Positions 1 through 8,003 of a stretch of DNA of 64,000 nucleotides are shown piece after piece. The notes below the pieces were generated by a model, which saw nothing but the letters and a program-made list of their open reading frames with translations, searched no databases and was not told where the DNA came from. The position numbers and the translations under genes were made by a program. The first letter of the stretch is position 1. The number at the start of each line of letters is the position of its first letter. The stretch is from Nostocales cyanobacterium (lineage in GTDB: Bacteria; Cyanobacteriota; Cyanobacteriia; Cyanobacteriales; Nostocaceae), in NCBI GenBank assembly GCA_004292695.1, contig RDXV01000004.1:1-64000 (forward strand). Direction: 5' to 3'.

Positions 1-194
1 TAGCTACTCCTGCGTGTTGTGCCAGTAGTAGTCTTTGTTGCTTGCTTACCTTCAGTTGGGTCTTGAATCCTAGTAGCATAATTGTATTTTACAGCCAAAT
101 AAGCACACATAACAAGAGCCGATGACTTTAACTGGGAGCATAAGTAAGCAATTGTTAGTAATTGTTAGCTTTTGGCTTACTGTTAATTAACCTT

Positions 195-236
195 CTGTCA
201 CCTGTCACCTGTCAACTGTCAACTGTCCCCTGTCCC
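195..236. repeat. Heptanucleotide tandem repeat at the trmD 3' end
   Basis: Six consecutive 7-bp units (two CTGTCAC, two CTGTCAA, two CTGTCCC). This is the short tandemly repeated repetitive (STRR) class known from filamentous cyanobacteria. The stop codon and last residues of trmD lie inside it. The same unit family recurs at the gshB 3' end near 28.2 kb. Confidence 0.9.
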
Positions 237-922
237 CTCTCTTCTTGCCATTTTTCCAGTAAATCGGGACGACGGGAAGCGGTGCGTTCTATTTGTTGTT
301 GAAAACGCCATTTGGCGATCGCCGCATGATTACCACTCAGTAGTACATCGGGGACTTGCCAACCGCGAAAATTAGCGGGGCGGGTATATTGGGGAAAATC
401 TAACAAACCTTCCTCAAAACTTTCTGCTTTGAGAGATTCTACCTTACCTACAGTTCCCGGTAATAGACGGACAACCCCGTTTAATAAAGCCATAGAAGGA
501 ATTTCCCCACCTGTGAGGATAAAGTCACCTAAAGAGACTTCCCTTGTTACCAAATTTAAAACCCGATCATCTACCCCTTCATAGTGACCACATATCACCA
601 CTAATTGGTCGTAATTTGTGGCTAATTCGCGCAGCAAGGGCTGATTAATCTGTTTTCCTTGGGGACTCATTAAAATTACATCTCGACGGGGTAAAATGGG
701 CAAAGATTCCACCGCCGCAAAAATTGGTTCTGGTTTCATCAGCATACCCACACCACCACCGTAGGGTTCATCATCAACCTTACGATGTTTGTCCGTAGTA
801 AAATCTCTAGGATTAACCAGATGTACTTGAGCGATATCTTTGGCTAAGGCTTTACCTAGAAGACCAGAAGTCAGAATAGAGGTAAAACAGTCGGGAAAAA
901 GCGTAACTATATCAAAACGCAC
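212..922 (-). CDS. trmD: tRNA (guanine-N1-)-methyltransferase TrmD
   Basis: SPOUT-family enzyme that transfers a methyl group from S-adenosylmethionine to G37 of tRNAs reading CNN codons, which prevents +1 frameshifting; cytoplasmic dimer. The 236-residue length fits the family. Visible signatures are the N-terminal FDIVTLFPDCF, the YGGGVGMLMKPEP segment, the ICGHYEGVDDRV motif and the trefoil-knot segment SLGDFILTGGEIP. The last residues (GQGTVDS) and the stop codon are encoded by the heptanucleotide repeat at 195-236, so the native C-terminus has been overwritten or extended by repeat DNA. A second heptad array lies 45 bp upstream of the start. It stands alone, with no rpsP or rimM beside it. 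The identification is very secure. Confidence 0.97.
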   Translation of the reverse strand: MRFDIVTLFPDCFTSILTSGLLGKALAKDIAQVHLVNPRDFTTDKHRKVDDEPYGGGVGMLMKPEPIFAAVESLPILPRRDVILMSPQGKQINQPLLRELATNYDQLVVICGHYEGVDDRVLNLVTREVSLGDFILTGGEIPSMALLNGVVRLLPGTVGKVESLKAESFEEGLLDFPQYTRPANFRGWQVPDVLLSGNHAAIAKWRFQQQIERTASRRPDLLEKWQEERGQGTVDS

Positions 923-966
923 AGTAATTCGTATTTAATGACACTAATCTGAGAATTGGGAAAAGC

Positions 967-994
967 AATCAGCAATCAGCAATCAGGAATCAGC
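967..994. repeat. Heptanucleotide tandem repeat upstream of trmD
   Basis: Four consecutive 7-bp units of AATCAGC (third ends in G), with partial units on both sides. STRR type. Together with 195-236 it brackets trmD. Confidence 0.85.
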
Positions 995-1739
995 AAATAA
1001 CAGCAGCGGTACAATTAGGGAATTTTGAGAGCGTATTTCATTTGCATGAGGTATGGAGTGATTAATTTTGATCTTCCACACTGTCAGAGTTCGATAGATG
1101 ATGTCTGTACTGAATTAGTTGGGAATCTGTTGTTACAGGAAATTTAGACCCTCCTTATCCTCCTTATTTTGTTATTATTCCTTGCATATAGGGCTTAAAA
1201 GCTGATAGCAGACAAATAATGGCTAAAAGCTGAAAATTAGGTATCCAGTAAACGAAAGTAGTCACAGGGAGGTAGTATTTAGAAGTAAACTTCATCAATA
1301 GTATCTAAAATTACCAGAAACCTGGTTTTTTAGTACCATCAAAAGTTTTTCTAATTACTTAATTTATGTTTAAATGTTGTCACAACTAAATCTAAATTAA
1401 TAATCTCACCAAAAGTTAACAACTTCCAGGATGCATCGAGCCAGCCTCAGAAAAAGAGTGTCAAGACCTGCCTGCCCCAAATCCAGAAAGGAGACATAGA
1501 GTTCAACCACTATTTTGCCAATCTGGAAAAGTGAATAGGTGAAAAACAAGTCGCTGGCGACGAGGACAACGGACATGACTTTAACTGAGGCATCGTGTGC
1601 GTTGAGTGAGAAGATGGAGAGACGAAAATCGCCACTCCAAACTGATCAAATAGTGTCCTCTCAAAGAAGCAAAGGGAGAAAAACAACAGGCTATCAAACC
1701 TCGTTAAATTCACCTGAAGTTGTTGACCGGAGAAACACA
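995..1739. other. Non-coding stretch between trmD and cphB
   Basis: No supported gene is seen on either strand. An in-frame extension of cphB back to 1539 exists, but the residues before 1740 are low-complexity and unlike cyanophycinase. The cphB promoter presumably lies here, but I cannot place it. Confidence 0.6.
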
Positions 1740-2603
1740 ATGCAGCAATTAAAAGCTAAATCGCTGGAAATGAGGACACCCCAAGCAACTAAAACCGCCG
1801 TTCTAGTTATCGGAGGCGCAGAAGACAAAGTTCACGGACGCGAAATCTTGCGGACTTTTTTTGCCCGTGCTGGCGCAAACAAAGCTTACATCACAATTGT
1901 GCCATCAGCCTCCCGTGAACCAGCCATCATTGGTGGTCGGTATATTCGCATTTTTGAAGACATGGGCGCTCAAAAAGTCGAGATTTTAGATATCCGTGAG
2001 CGGGAACAATGTGACAAGCCAGAGATTCGAGAATCTTTGGAATCTTGTACAGGTGTGTTTTTGACAGGAGGAGACCAACTCAGACTTTGTGGAGTTCTGT
2101 CAGACACACCAGCAATGGATATCATTCGGCAGCGAGTCAGAGCAGGACAACTAACCTTAGCCGGAACAAGCGCTGGGGCGGCAGTAATGGGACATCACAT
2201 GATTGCTGGCGGTGGGAGTGGCGAAACTCCCAATCGTTCCCTTGTAGACATGGCGACAGGTCTGGGATTTATCCCAGAAGTGATTGTAGATCAGCACTTT
2301 CATAACCGTAACCGGATGGGAAGACTGATTAGTGCGATCGCCGCCCATCCTGATCGCCTTGGTATTGGCATTGATGAAGATACCTGTGCTGTGTTTGAAC
2401 GTGATGGTTGGTTACAAGTCATGGGTAAAGGTAGCGTGACAATTGTTGATCCGACAGAACTCACTCACACCAATGAACCTCATGTTAGTGCCAACGAACC
2501 TTTAACAGTACACAATTTACGTTTACATATCCTCAGCTATGGAGATAGATTCCATCTTTACCAACGTACTGTATTACCAGCAGTACACAGAATTTCCAGC
2601 TGA
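1740..2603 (+). CDS. cphB: Cyanophycinase (cyanophycin-specific exopeptidase)
   Basis: Serine-type exopeptidase of the S51 family that releases beta-Asp-Arg dipeptides from cyanophycin (multi-L-arginyl-poly-aspartate), mobilising stored nitrogen in the cytoplasm. The nucleophile-elbow motif GTSAGAAVMG holds the catalytic serine. PSASREP, TGGDQLRL and DQHFHNRNRMGRL are family motifs. I chose ATG 1740 because a GGAGAA ribosome-binding site lies just upstream and the resulting 287 residues match the usual length. An ATG at 1539 would add 67 unconserved residues. cphA follows 182 bp downstream on the same strand, the usual cphB-cphA order in cyanobacteria, so the two are probably co-regulated. 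Confidence 0.95.
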   Translation: MQQLKAKSLEMRTPQATKTAVLVIGGAEDKVHGREILRTFFARAGANKAYITIVPSASREPAIIGGRYIRIFEDMGAQKVEILDIREREQCDKPEIRESLESCTGVFLTGGDQLRLCGVLSDTPAMDIIRQRVRAGQLTLAGTSAGAAVMGHHMIAGGGSGETPNRSLVDMATGLGFIPEVIVDQHFHNRNRMGRLISAIAAHPDRLGIGIDEDTCAVFERDGWLQVMGKGSVTIVDPTELTHTNEPHVSANEPLTVHNLRLHILSYGDRFHLYQRTVLPAVHRISS

Positions 2604-2630
2604 AGGAATAGTGTATACCCGGTGATAAGT

Positions 2631-2737
2631 TAATTGACCGCTGGCTAATTTTTTAGTGCCAATCATCATTGGCTAAATGGACAAATACCATTTAAAAAGA
2701 AAAAACTGTTTGTCATGAACAGTTTAGCGGTCAATTA
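2631..2737. repeat. Inverted-repeat element between cphB and cphA
   Basis: A perfect 12-bp inverted repeat, TAATTGACCGCT at 2631-2642 and AGCGGTCAATTA at 2726-2737, encloses 83 bp. Just inside the right arm there is an 8-bp hairpin, AAACTGTT and AACAGTTT (2703-2725). It could be a small MITE-like insertion or a regulatory or terminator structure in the cph operon. Confidence 0.7.
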
Positions 2738-2785
2738 CAGTAAGAAACTAGAATTTTGGTTCCGAATCTCCATCTACCTATTCCC

Positions 2786-5488
2786 ATGAGAATCCTCAAG
2801 ATCCAGACCTTACGCGGCCCAAACTACTGGAGCATTCGACGCCATAAACTGATCGTCATGCGCCTTGATCTAGAAAGCCTTGCGGAAACGCCCTCCAACG
2901 AAATCCCCGGTTTCTACGAAGGATTAGTGGAGGTGCTGCCCAGTCTGGAGGGTCATTATTGTTCCCCCGGATGTCGTGGCGGGTTTTTGATGCGGGTACG
3001 AGAAGGAACTATGATGGGTCACATCGTAGAACACGTAGCCCTTGAACTTCAGGAATTGGCGGGAATGCACGTAGGTTTTGGCCGCACCCGTGAAACTGCC
3101 ACGCCTGGAGTTTATCAGGTAGTGATAGAGTACCTAAATGAAGAGGCGGGACGATATGCTGGCCGTGCAGCGGTGCGCCTATGCCAAAGCATTGTTGATC
3201 GCGGTCGTTATCCCAAAGCTGAATTAGAGCAGGATATCCAAGACTTAAAAGATTTTTGGCGTGATGCTTCTTTAGGTCCTTCCACAGAAGCTATTGTCAA
3301 AGAGGCTGAAAAACGCGGTATTCCTTGGATGCCTTTAGCTGCACGCTATTTAATTCAGCTAGGTTATGGTGTTCATCAAAAGCGAATGCAAGCAACAATG
3401 ACCAATAACACAGGTATTCTCGGTGTGGAATTAGCCTGTGATAAGGAAGCTACTAAACGCATCCTTGATGCTAATGGTGTTCCTGTTCCTAGAGGTACAG
3501 TAATTAACTTCTTGGATGATCTGGAAGAAGCGATTGAACAAGTAGGTGGTTATCCTATCGTGATTAAGCCTTTGGACGGTAATCACGGACGTGGTATCAG
3601 TATTGATATCAGAAATTGGGATGACGCTGAAGCCGCTTATGAACTGGCTCGACAAGTTTCTCGTTCTATCATTGTGGAACGTTATTATGTCGGCCGTGAC
3701 CACCGAGTTTTAGTAGTGGATGGTAAGGTTGTTGCTGTTGCAGAACGAGTACCCGCACACGTAGTTGGTGATGGTAGATCCACTATCGCTGACTTGATTG
3801 ATGAAACTAATAAAGACCCCAATCGTGGCGAAGGTCATGATAAGGTTTTGACTAAGATTGAACTTGACCGCAGTAGTTACCAACTTTTAGACCGTCAAGG
3901 TTATACCTTGGATAGTGTTCCCCCGAACGGTACTATCTGTTATCTCCGATCTACGGCTAACCTCAGTACAGGTGGTAGTGCTATTGATCGTACTGATGAA
4001 ATTCACCCGGAAAATGTCTGGTTGGCACAACGGATCGTGAAAATTATCGGTTTAGATATTGCTGGTTTAGATGTAGTAACAACTGATATTAGCCGTCCTT
4101 TGCGAGATGTTGACGGTGTGATTGTTGAAGTCAATGCTGCTCCTGGTTTTCGGATGCACGTTGCCCCTAGTCAGGGTATCCCTCGCAACGTTGCTGGAGC
4201 GGTGATTGATATGTTGTTCCCCAATGAAAAGCCCAGCCGTGTACCGATTCTCAGCGTTACAGGTACTAATGGTAAAACTACTACTACTCGTCTGTTAGCA
4301 CATATCTATAAACAAACGGGTAAGGTTGTTGGTTATACCACTACTGATGGTACTTATATCGGTGACTTTTTAGTAGAGGCTGGTGATAACACTGGACCAC
4401 AAAGCGCTCATGTGATTTTGCAAGATCCCACTGTGGAAGTTGCTGTATTAGAATCTGCTCGCGGCGGTATTCTCCGCTCTGGTTTAGGTTTTGATGCTGC
4501 TAATGTGGGTGTGGTTTTGAATGTGGCCGCAGATCATTTAGGTATTGGTGATATTGATACTATTGATCAATTAGCTAATCTTAAAAGTGTGGTAGCTGAA
4601 GCTGTGTTTCCTGATGGTTATGCTGTTCTCAATGCAGATGATCAGCGGGCAGCAGCTATGGCAGATAAAACAAAGGCCAATATTGCCTATTTCACTATGA
4701 ATCCTGACTCTGAACTGGTGAGGAAACACGTTCAGAAGGGTGGAGTAGCAGCGGTATATGAAAATGGTTATTTGTCAATTGTTAAGGGTGATTGGACTCA
4801 CCGCATCGAACGAGCAGAAAATATCCCTTTAACAATGGGTGGTAAAGCACCATTTATGATCGCTAATGCTTTGGCGGCTAGTTTGGCGGCTTTTGTGCAA
4901 AATGTCACCATTGAACAAATTCGTGCTGGTTTACGGACTTTCCGCGCTTCTGTGAGTCAGACACCGGGACGGATGAATTTATTTAATTTGGGTAAATACC
5001 ATGCTTTGGTAGATTATGCCCACAATCCTGCTAGTTATGAGGCTGTTGGTTCTTTTGTGAGAAATTGGACCACTGGACAGCGCATAGGTGTGGTGGGAGG
5101 CCCTGGCGATCGCCGGGATGAAGATTTTGTCACTCTGGGTAAATTAGCGGCGGATATCTTTGACTACATTATTGTCAAGGAAGATGATGACACTAGAGGA
5201 AGGCCAAGGGGTTCAGCTTCAGATTTGATTGTTCAAGGTATTAATCAGGCTAAACCTAATTGCCGTTATGAATCAATTCTGGATGAAACCCAAGCCATTA
5301 ATAAAGGTTTAGATATGGCCCCTGATGGTAGTCTAGTGGTGATTTTACCGGAAAGTGTTAGTCGTGCTATTCGGTTGATTAAGGTGCGGGGTGTACAGGA
5401 AGAAACACAACCACAGAATGCAAATACTACTATCAGTGATTCCCAAAATGGGGTAGCTCCTTCTTCTGTGGTTAACACCCTACTGTAA
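2786..5488 (+). CDS. cphA: Cyanophycin synthetase
   Basis: ATP-dependent, non-ribosomal synthesis of cyanophycin from L-aspartate and L-arginine; cytoplasmic, forms storage granules. About 900 residues, the normal length. The N-terminal region is typical of cyanobacterial CphA. It is followed by an ATP-grasp domain (roughly 220-480, with the HGRGISID segment), which adds aspartate, and a Mur-ligase-like domain with the P-loop TGTNGKTTTTRL near residue 492, which adds arginine. I took ATG 2786 (MRILKIQTLRGPN) because it is the conserved family start; an in-frame ATG at 2756 adds ten unconserved residues. It follows cphB in the same direction with an inverted repeat between them. Confidence 0.97.
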   Translation: MRILKIQTLRGPNYWSIRRHKLIVMRLDLESLAETPSNEIPGFYEGLVEVLPSLEGHYCSPGCRGGFLMRVREGTMMGHIVEHVALELQELAGMHVGFGRTRETATPGVYQVVIEYLNEEAGRYAGRAAVRLCQSIVDRGRYPKAELEQDIQDLKDFWRDASLGPSTEAIVKEAEKRGIPWMPLAARYLIQLGYGVHQKRMQATMTNNTGILGVELACDKEATKRILDANGVPVPRGTVINFLDDLEEAIEQVGGYPIVIKPLDGNHGRGISIDIRNWDDAEAAYELARQVSRSIIVERYYVGRDHRVLVVDGKVVAVAERVPAHVVGDGRSTIADLIDETNKDPNRGEGHDKVLTKIELDRSSYQLLDRQGYTLDSVPPNGTICYLRSTANLSTGGSAIDRTDEIHPENVWLAQRIVKIIGLDIAGLDVVTTDISRPLRDVDGVIVEVNAAPGFRMHVAPSQGIPRNVAGAVIDMLFPNEKPSRVPILSVTGTNGKTTTTRLLAHIYKQTGKVVGYTTTDGTYIGDFLVEAGDNTGPQSAHVILQDPTVEVAVLESARGGILRSGLGFDAANVGVVLNVAADHLGIGDIDTIDQLANLKSVVAEAVFPDGYAVLNADDQRAAAMADKTKANIAYFTMNPDSELVRKHVQKGGVAAVYENGYLSIVKGDWTHRIERAENIPLTMGGKAPFMIANALAASLAAFVQNVTIEQIRAGLRTFRASVSQTPGRMNLFNLGKYHALVDYAHNPASYEAVGSFVRNWTTGQRIGVVGGPGDRRDEDFVTLGKLAADIFDYIIVKEDDDTRGRPRGSASDLIVQGINQAKPNCRYESILDETQAINKGLDMAPDGSLVVILPESVSRAIRLIKVRGVQEETQPQNANTTISDSQNGVAPSSVVNTLL

Positions 5489-5579
5489 TTTGATGTGGGG
5501 GCAATTCATGAATTGTCCCTACTGATGATTTTTCTTGGTTTTATTAGTTCGTTTATTAGTTCGTTGGGTAGTCGGTTTT

Positions 5580-5705
5580 TTTGTCAGAATCAGGATGTCC
5601 AGGATTTAAGGATTTACAGGATGGGAAAGGATATAAATTGTGGTATTTATTGCAGTGCTTTTTTGTCTGAATCAGGATATCCAGGATTGAAGGATTTTCA
5701 GGATG
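5580..5705. repeat. Two reverse-oriented copies of the 49-bp dispersed repeat
   Basis: Copies at about 5580-5623 and 5662-5705 read as complements of the units at 12142-12337 (core motifs AATCAGGAT, CCAGGAT and TTTCAGGATG). The second copy runs into the next gene and supplies its ATG at 5703. Confidence 0.8.
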
Positions 5706-6050
5706 AAAACTGAAGCAGAATATCAATCAGCATTACAAGAAATTGAAAAGCTTTTATTTAATAAAAATAGAACCACAGAAGAAGATGCTTTATATGATTT
5801 ATTAGTAATGTTGGTAGAAAAATATGAAACCGAAAATCATCCTTTAGAACCTGCAAAACCTCAGCAAGTTTTACAACATTTAATGGAAGAAAGGGGAATG
5901 AATGAAGCAGATTTATTAAATATTTTAGGTCTTAAAGAAGGTGATCAGGAAATAGTAACCGCTATTCTCCAAGGTAATGATGTGATTAGTGCAGAACAAG
6001 CTGAAGTTTTAGGTAAATATTTTCATGTTCCTTCTAGTTTATTTGTTTGA
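5703..6050 (+). CDS. HigA-like antitoxin or HTH regulator, without a visible toxin
   Basis: A 115-residue protein of the HigA / COG5499 type. The N-terminal half is helical and acidic. The C-terminal helix-turn-helix resembles an XRE domain (LMEERGMNEADLLNILGL, then VISAEQAEVLGKYFHVPSSLFV). In HigBA systems it neutralises and autorepresses the HigB mRNA interferase, but no HigB-like frame is seen upstream or downstream. It may be an orphan antitoxin or regulator. The start codon lies in a copy of the 49-bp repeat (GGATTTTCAGGATGA), so the repeat insertion may have removed the toxin gene or created the present start. The 3' end overlaps the converging gene at 6034 by 17 bp. Confidence 0.75.
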   Translation: MKTEAEYQSALQEIEKLLFNKNRTTEEDALYDLLVMLVEKYETENHPLEPAKPQQVLQHLMEERGMNEADLLNILGLKEGDQEIVTAILQGNDVISAEQAEVLGKYFHVPSSLFV

Positions 6051-6249
6051 TTATTGATAATTTGTGTCTATTTTCTACACATTCACGCAGATAAAGATGA
6101 ATTAAATTCACATAAGAAATGCCAGTTTCTTGAGCTATTTCTTCAAAATATTGAATTACATCCTGTTCTAAATCAATTGTGACTTGTTTTTTCAACTGTT
6201 TAGAATAAGGATTTTTAATGGATTGAGAAAAATCATAATTTTCTCTCAT
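6034..6249 (-). CDS. BrnA/CopG-like antitoxin, without a visible BrnT toxin
   Basis: A 71-residue protein. The N-terminal YDFSQSIKNPY segment, followed by KKQVTIDLEQDVIQYFEEIAQETGISYVNLIHLYLREC, is the pattern of BrnA-type or ribbon-helix-helix antitoxins. Such proteins bind DNA as dimers and neutralise a partner RNase. No BrnT frame lies upstream or downstream, so it is either an orphan or controls another gene. Its 3' end overlaps the end of the HigA-like gene. It lies 22 bp downstream of the dynamin operon's last gene on the same strand and may be co-transcribed with it. Confidence 0.7.
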   Translation of the reverse strand: MRENYDFSQSIKNPYSKQLKKQVTIDLEQDVIQYFEEIAQETGISYVNLIHLYLRECVENRHKLSIIKQIN

Positions 6250-6271
6250 ATTATATCAACTCTTGATGTTG

Positions 6272-6673
6272 CTATTTATTTTCATGTTTTAATTTCTGAT
6301 CATATTTTCGTTGCAAGTAAGATTTACCAGCGCGAAATGCTGCTGAAGATAGAGATTTAGTTAATGATTTTTTTGCAGTATTTGTTTCTGCTTGTTCTGC
6401 TATTTTTTCATTTTTGATTTCCAAATCTGGTAACAAGAAAATTACTATGAAAAATACACCTATAATAATTGCAATAAAGCCTTCTATTTTACCCCATGTA
6501 AACTTGATAAATAATTCTATCAATAGCATTATAAAGCCTGATATACCATGCCCTGCATAACCATCATCAAAATTATCCATCAAGTGAGGATATTTAATTT
6601 CTAAAATACCAATTCCTATCAGGATAAATGAAGGAATTATACATTTTATTCTTTCTATGATAGTCATTTTCAT
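6272..6673 (-). CDS. Small membrane protein, last gene of the dynamin operon
   Basis: A 133-residue protein of no family I recognise. Hydrophobic segments lie at about 10-26 (IIPSFILIGIGILEI), 46-60 (GFIMLLIELFIKFTW) and 63-82 (EGFIAIIIGVFFIVIFLL), so two or three membrane helices. A charged C-terminal tail rich in Lys, Ser and Ala follows and probably lies in the cytoplasm. The start overlaps the stop of the upstream 438-residue gene in an ATGA junction, which indicates translational coupling and a shared function. A role beside a membrane-remodelling GTPase is an inference from position only. Confidence 0.75.
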   Translation of the reverse strand: MKMTIIERIKCIIPSFILIGIGILEIKYPHLMDNFDDGYAGHGISGFIMLLIELFIKFTWGKIEGFIAIIIGVFFIVIFLLPDLEIKNEKIAEQAETNTAKKSLTKSLSSAAFRAGKSYLQRKYDQKLKHENK

Positions 6674-7986
6674 TTCTCCTCATAAGGTAAAAGATATAAA
6701 CCAGGTGGTGTATTTTCATCAGGTAAAATATCTTTACTACTTTTGACATTTTCCCTTTCACATAAAACAGCAAAAGATTGTAAACTATTTAATCTCGCTA
6801 AAAGTTCGCTGAGGGTATCTAAATATTCAGCTATAGCAATTTGGCGATGTGTCCAAATTTCATCCCATTTGCTACTATAAGACATTTCAAATTCCACATC
6901 TATATTAGTTTTTTTGCGGCGAATATCTTCAGGTGATAATGTAGCATCTTGGGGGTAAATTTGGGTAATTCTTTCTACTCGTTCCGGTGTAATATGGTCT
7001 TGAAAACGAGAATGTGTAAAGCGATAAGTTGTAGATAAATAACGGTTTTCATCTGTAATTAATTGATTTGCCCAGTTTTGGGCTATTTGTTGAAATTTAT
7101 CTACTTCTATGGTTAATAATTCTCTAGCTTGTTGATGTTGTCCAATTTCTAATAATAAATTAGCTTCTGTTGCTGTTGCTACCGCCCAACCTTGAATAGC
7201 AATATCTGTATTTAGCATTAATTCCGCGTCTAATGCTGGGGAAATTTGTAACGCTTGATTTGATAAAAATAAACGTACTCTATTAGCTACTTTTAAAGAT
7301 TCTCTTGGTGATTCGTTGGGAAATAGTTTTCTGTCGTTTAATTCGGCATTTAATGAAGCAATTTCTTTAATTATCATTGCTTGTTGAATATGAGAAATTG
7401 CTTTAGCTAAATTTTGTTGTTTTTGGCGATTATCTTCTACTAATAGATATAAATAGGCCAGTTGTCCAGAAATTATATCTAATCTATTTTCTACCCTATT
7501 TAAACCTTTTTCTAAGTTATTAAAACCTTGGTTTAATTGATTTTCAATTCTGTTTAAGCCAGATTCGATTCGTTCAAATCCTGCTTCCATTGACTGTTGA
7601 ATTTGACCTAACTTGTTTTGAATTTGATGTAATTTATAACCCATGTAAGCAAAACCAGCAATACTAACACCAAGATTTAAAACACTTGCACCAGCAGCTA
7701 TTTGAGTTAATCCCATTACTGATGATAAGGTTTTTTCAATTCCCATTAATTTGTGATAGGTTAATCCATGACCTATAACATCTATTCCTCCTAAGACGGG
7801 GGAAAATGGAATACTTACTAATTTGTTAGTTAGTCCTGGTGTTTCTGCTAAATGGCGAACTATTTGACCTGCTTTTTCTGTACCAGCAGTCCAGCGAATA
7901 ACGCTACCATAGCGTTGCATTGAACCATTTAATAAACCTTGGATAATTTCTGGACTATTTAATAAAAGAGTGGTGTCAATTAACAT
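6670..7986 (-). CDS. Coiled-coil protein with a hydrophobic hairpin, dynamin operon
   Basis: A 438-residue protein with no function I can assign. The N-terminal 90 residues are mixed. A hydrophobic stretch at 93-117 (IAAGASVLNLGVSIAGFAYMG) is followed by a regular amphipathic repeat at 118-170, with near copies GLNRIENQLNQGFNNLEK and GLNRVENRLD. A second hydrophobic patch follows at 171-184, then a helical C-terminal half with no motif. A hydrophobic hairpin next to a long coiled coil is the general plan of membrane-inserting or alpha-pore-forming proteins, but this is an inference. It lies 17 bp after the 306-residue gene and overlaps the next gene by 4 bp, so it is firmly part of the operon. 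Confidence 0.8.
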   Translation of the reverse strand: MLIDTTLLLNSPEIIQGLLNGSMQRYGSVIRWTAGTEKAGQIVRHLAETPGLTNKLVSIPFSPVLGGIDVIGHGLTYHKLMGIEKTLSSVMGLTQIAAGASVLNLGVSIAGFAYMGYKLHQIQNKLGQIQQSMEAGFERIESGLNRIENQLNQGFNNLEKGLNRVENRLDIISGQLAYLYLLVEDNRQKQQNLAKAISHIQQAMIIKEIASLNAELNDRKLFPNESPRESLKVANRVRLFLSNQALQISPALDAELMLNTDIAIQGWAVATATEANLLLEIGQHQQARELLTIEVDKFQQIAQNWANQLITDENRYLSTTYRFTHSRFQDHITPERVERITQIYPQDATLSPEDIRRKKTNIDVEFEMSYSSKWDEIWTHRQIAIAEYLDTLSELLARLNSLQSFAVLCERENVKSSKDILPDENTPPGLYLLPYEEK

Positions 7987-8003
7987 TATATTATCTCCTA
8001 ATT

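Noticed and set aside
1-110. Minus-strand frame starting at 110 and open to the window edge (MCAYLAVKYNYATRIQ...)
   Set aside because: Only 36 codons, no ribosome-binding site or motif. It may be the start of a gene outside the window, but I cannot support it.
5495-5713. Plus-strand 72-codon frame
   Set aside because: Mostly made of the 49-bp repeat and low-complexity sequence; not a HigB toxin.
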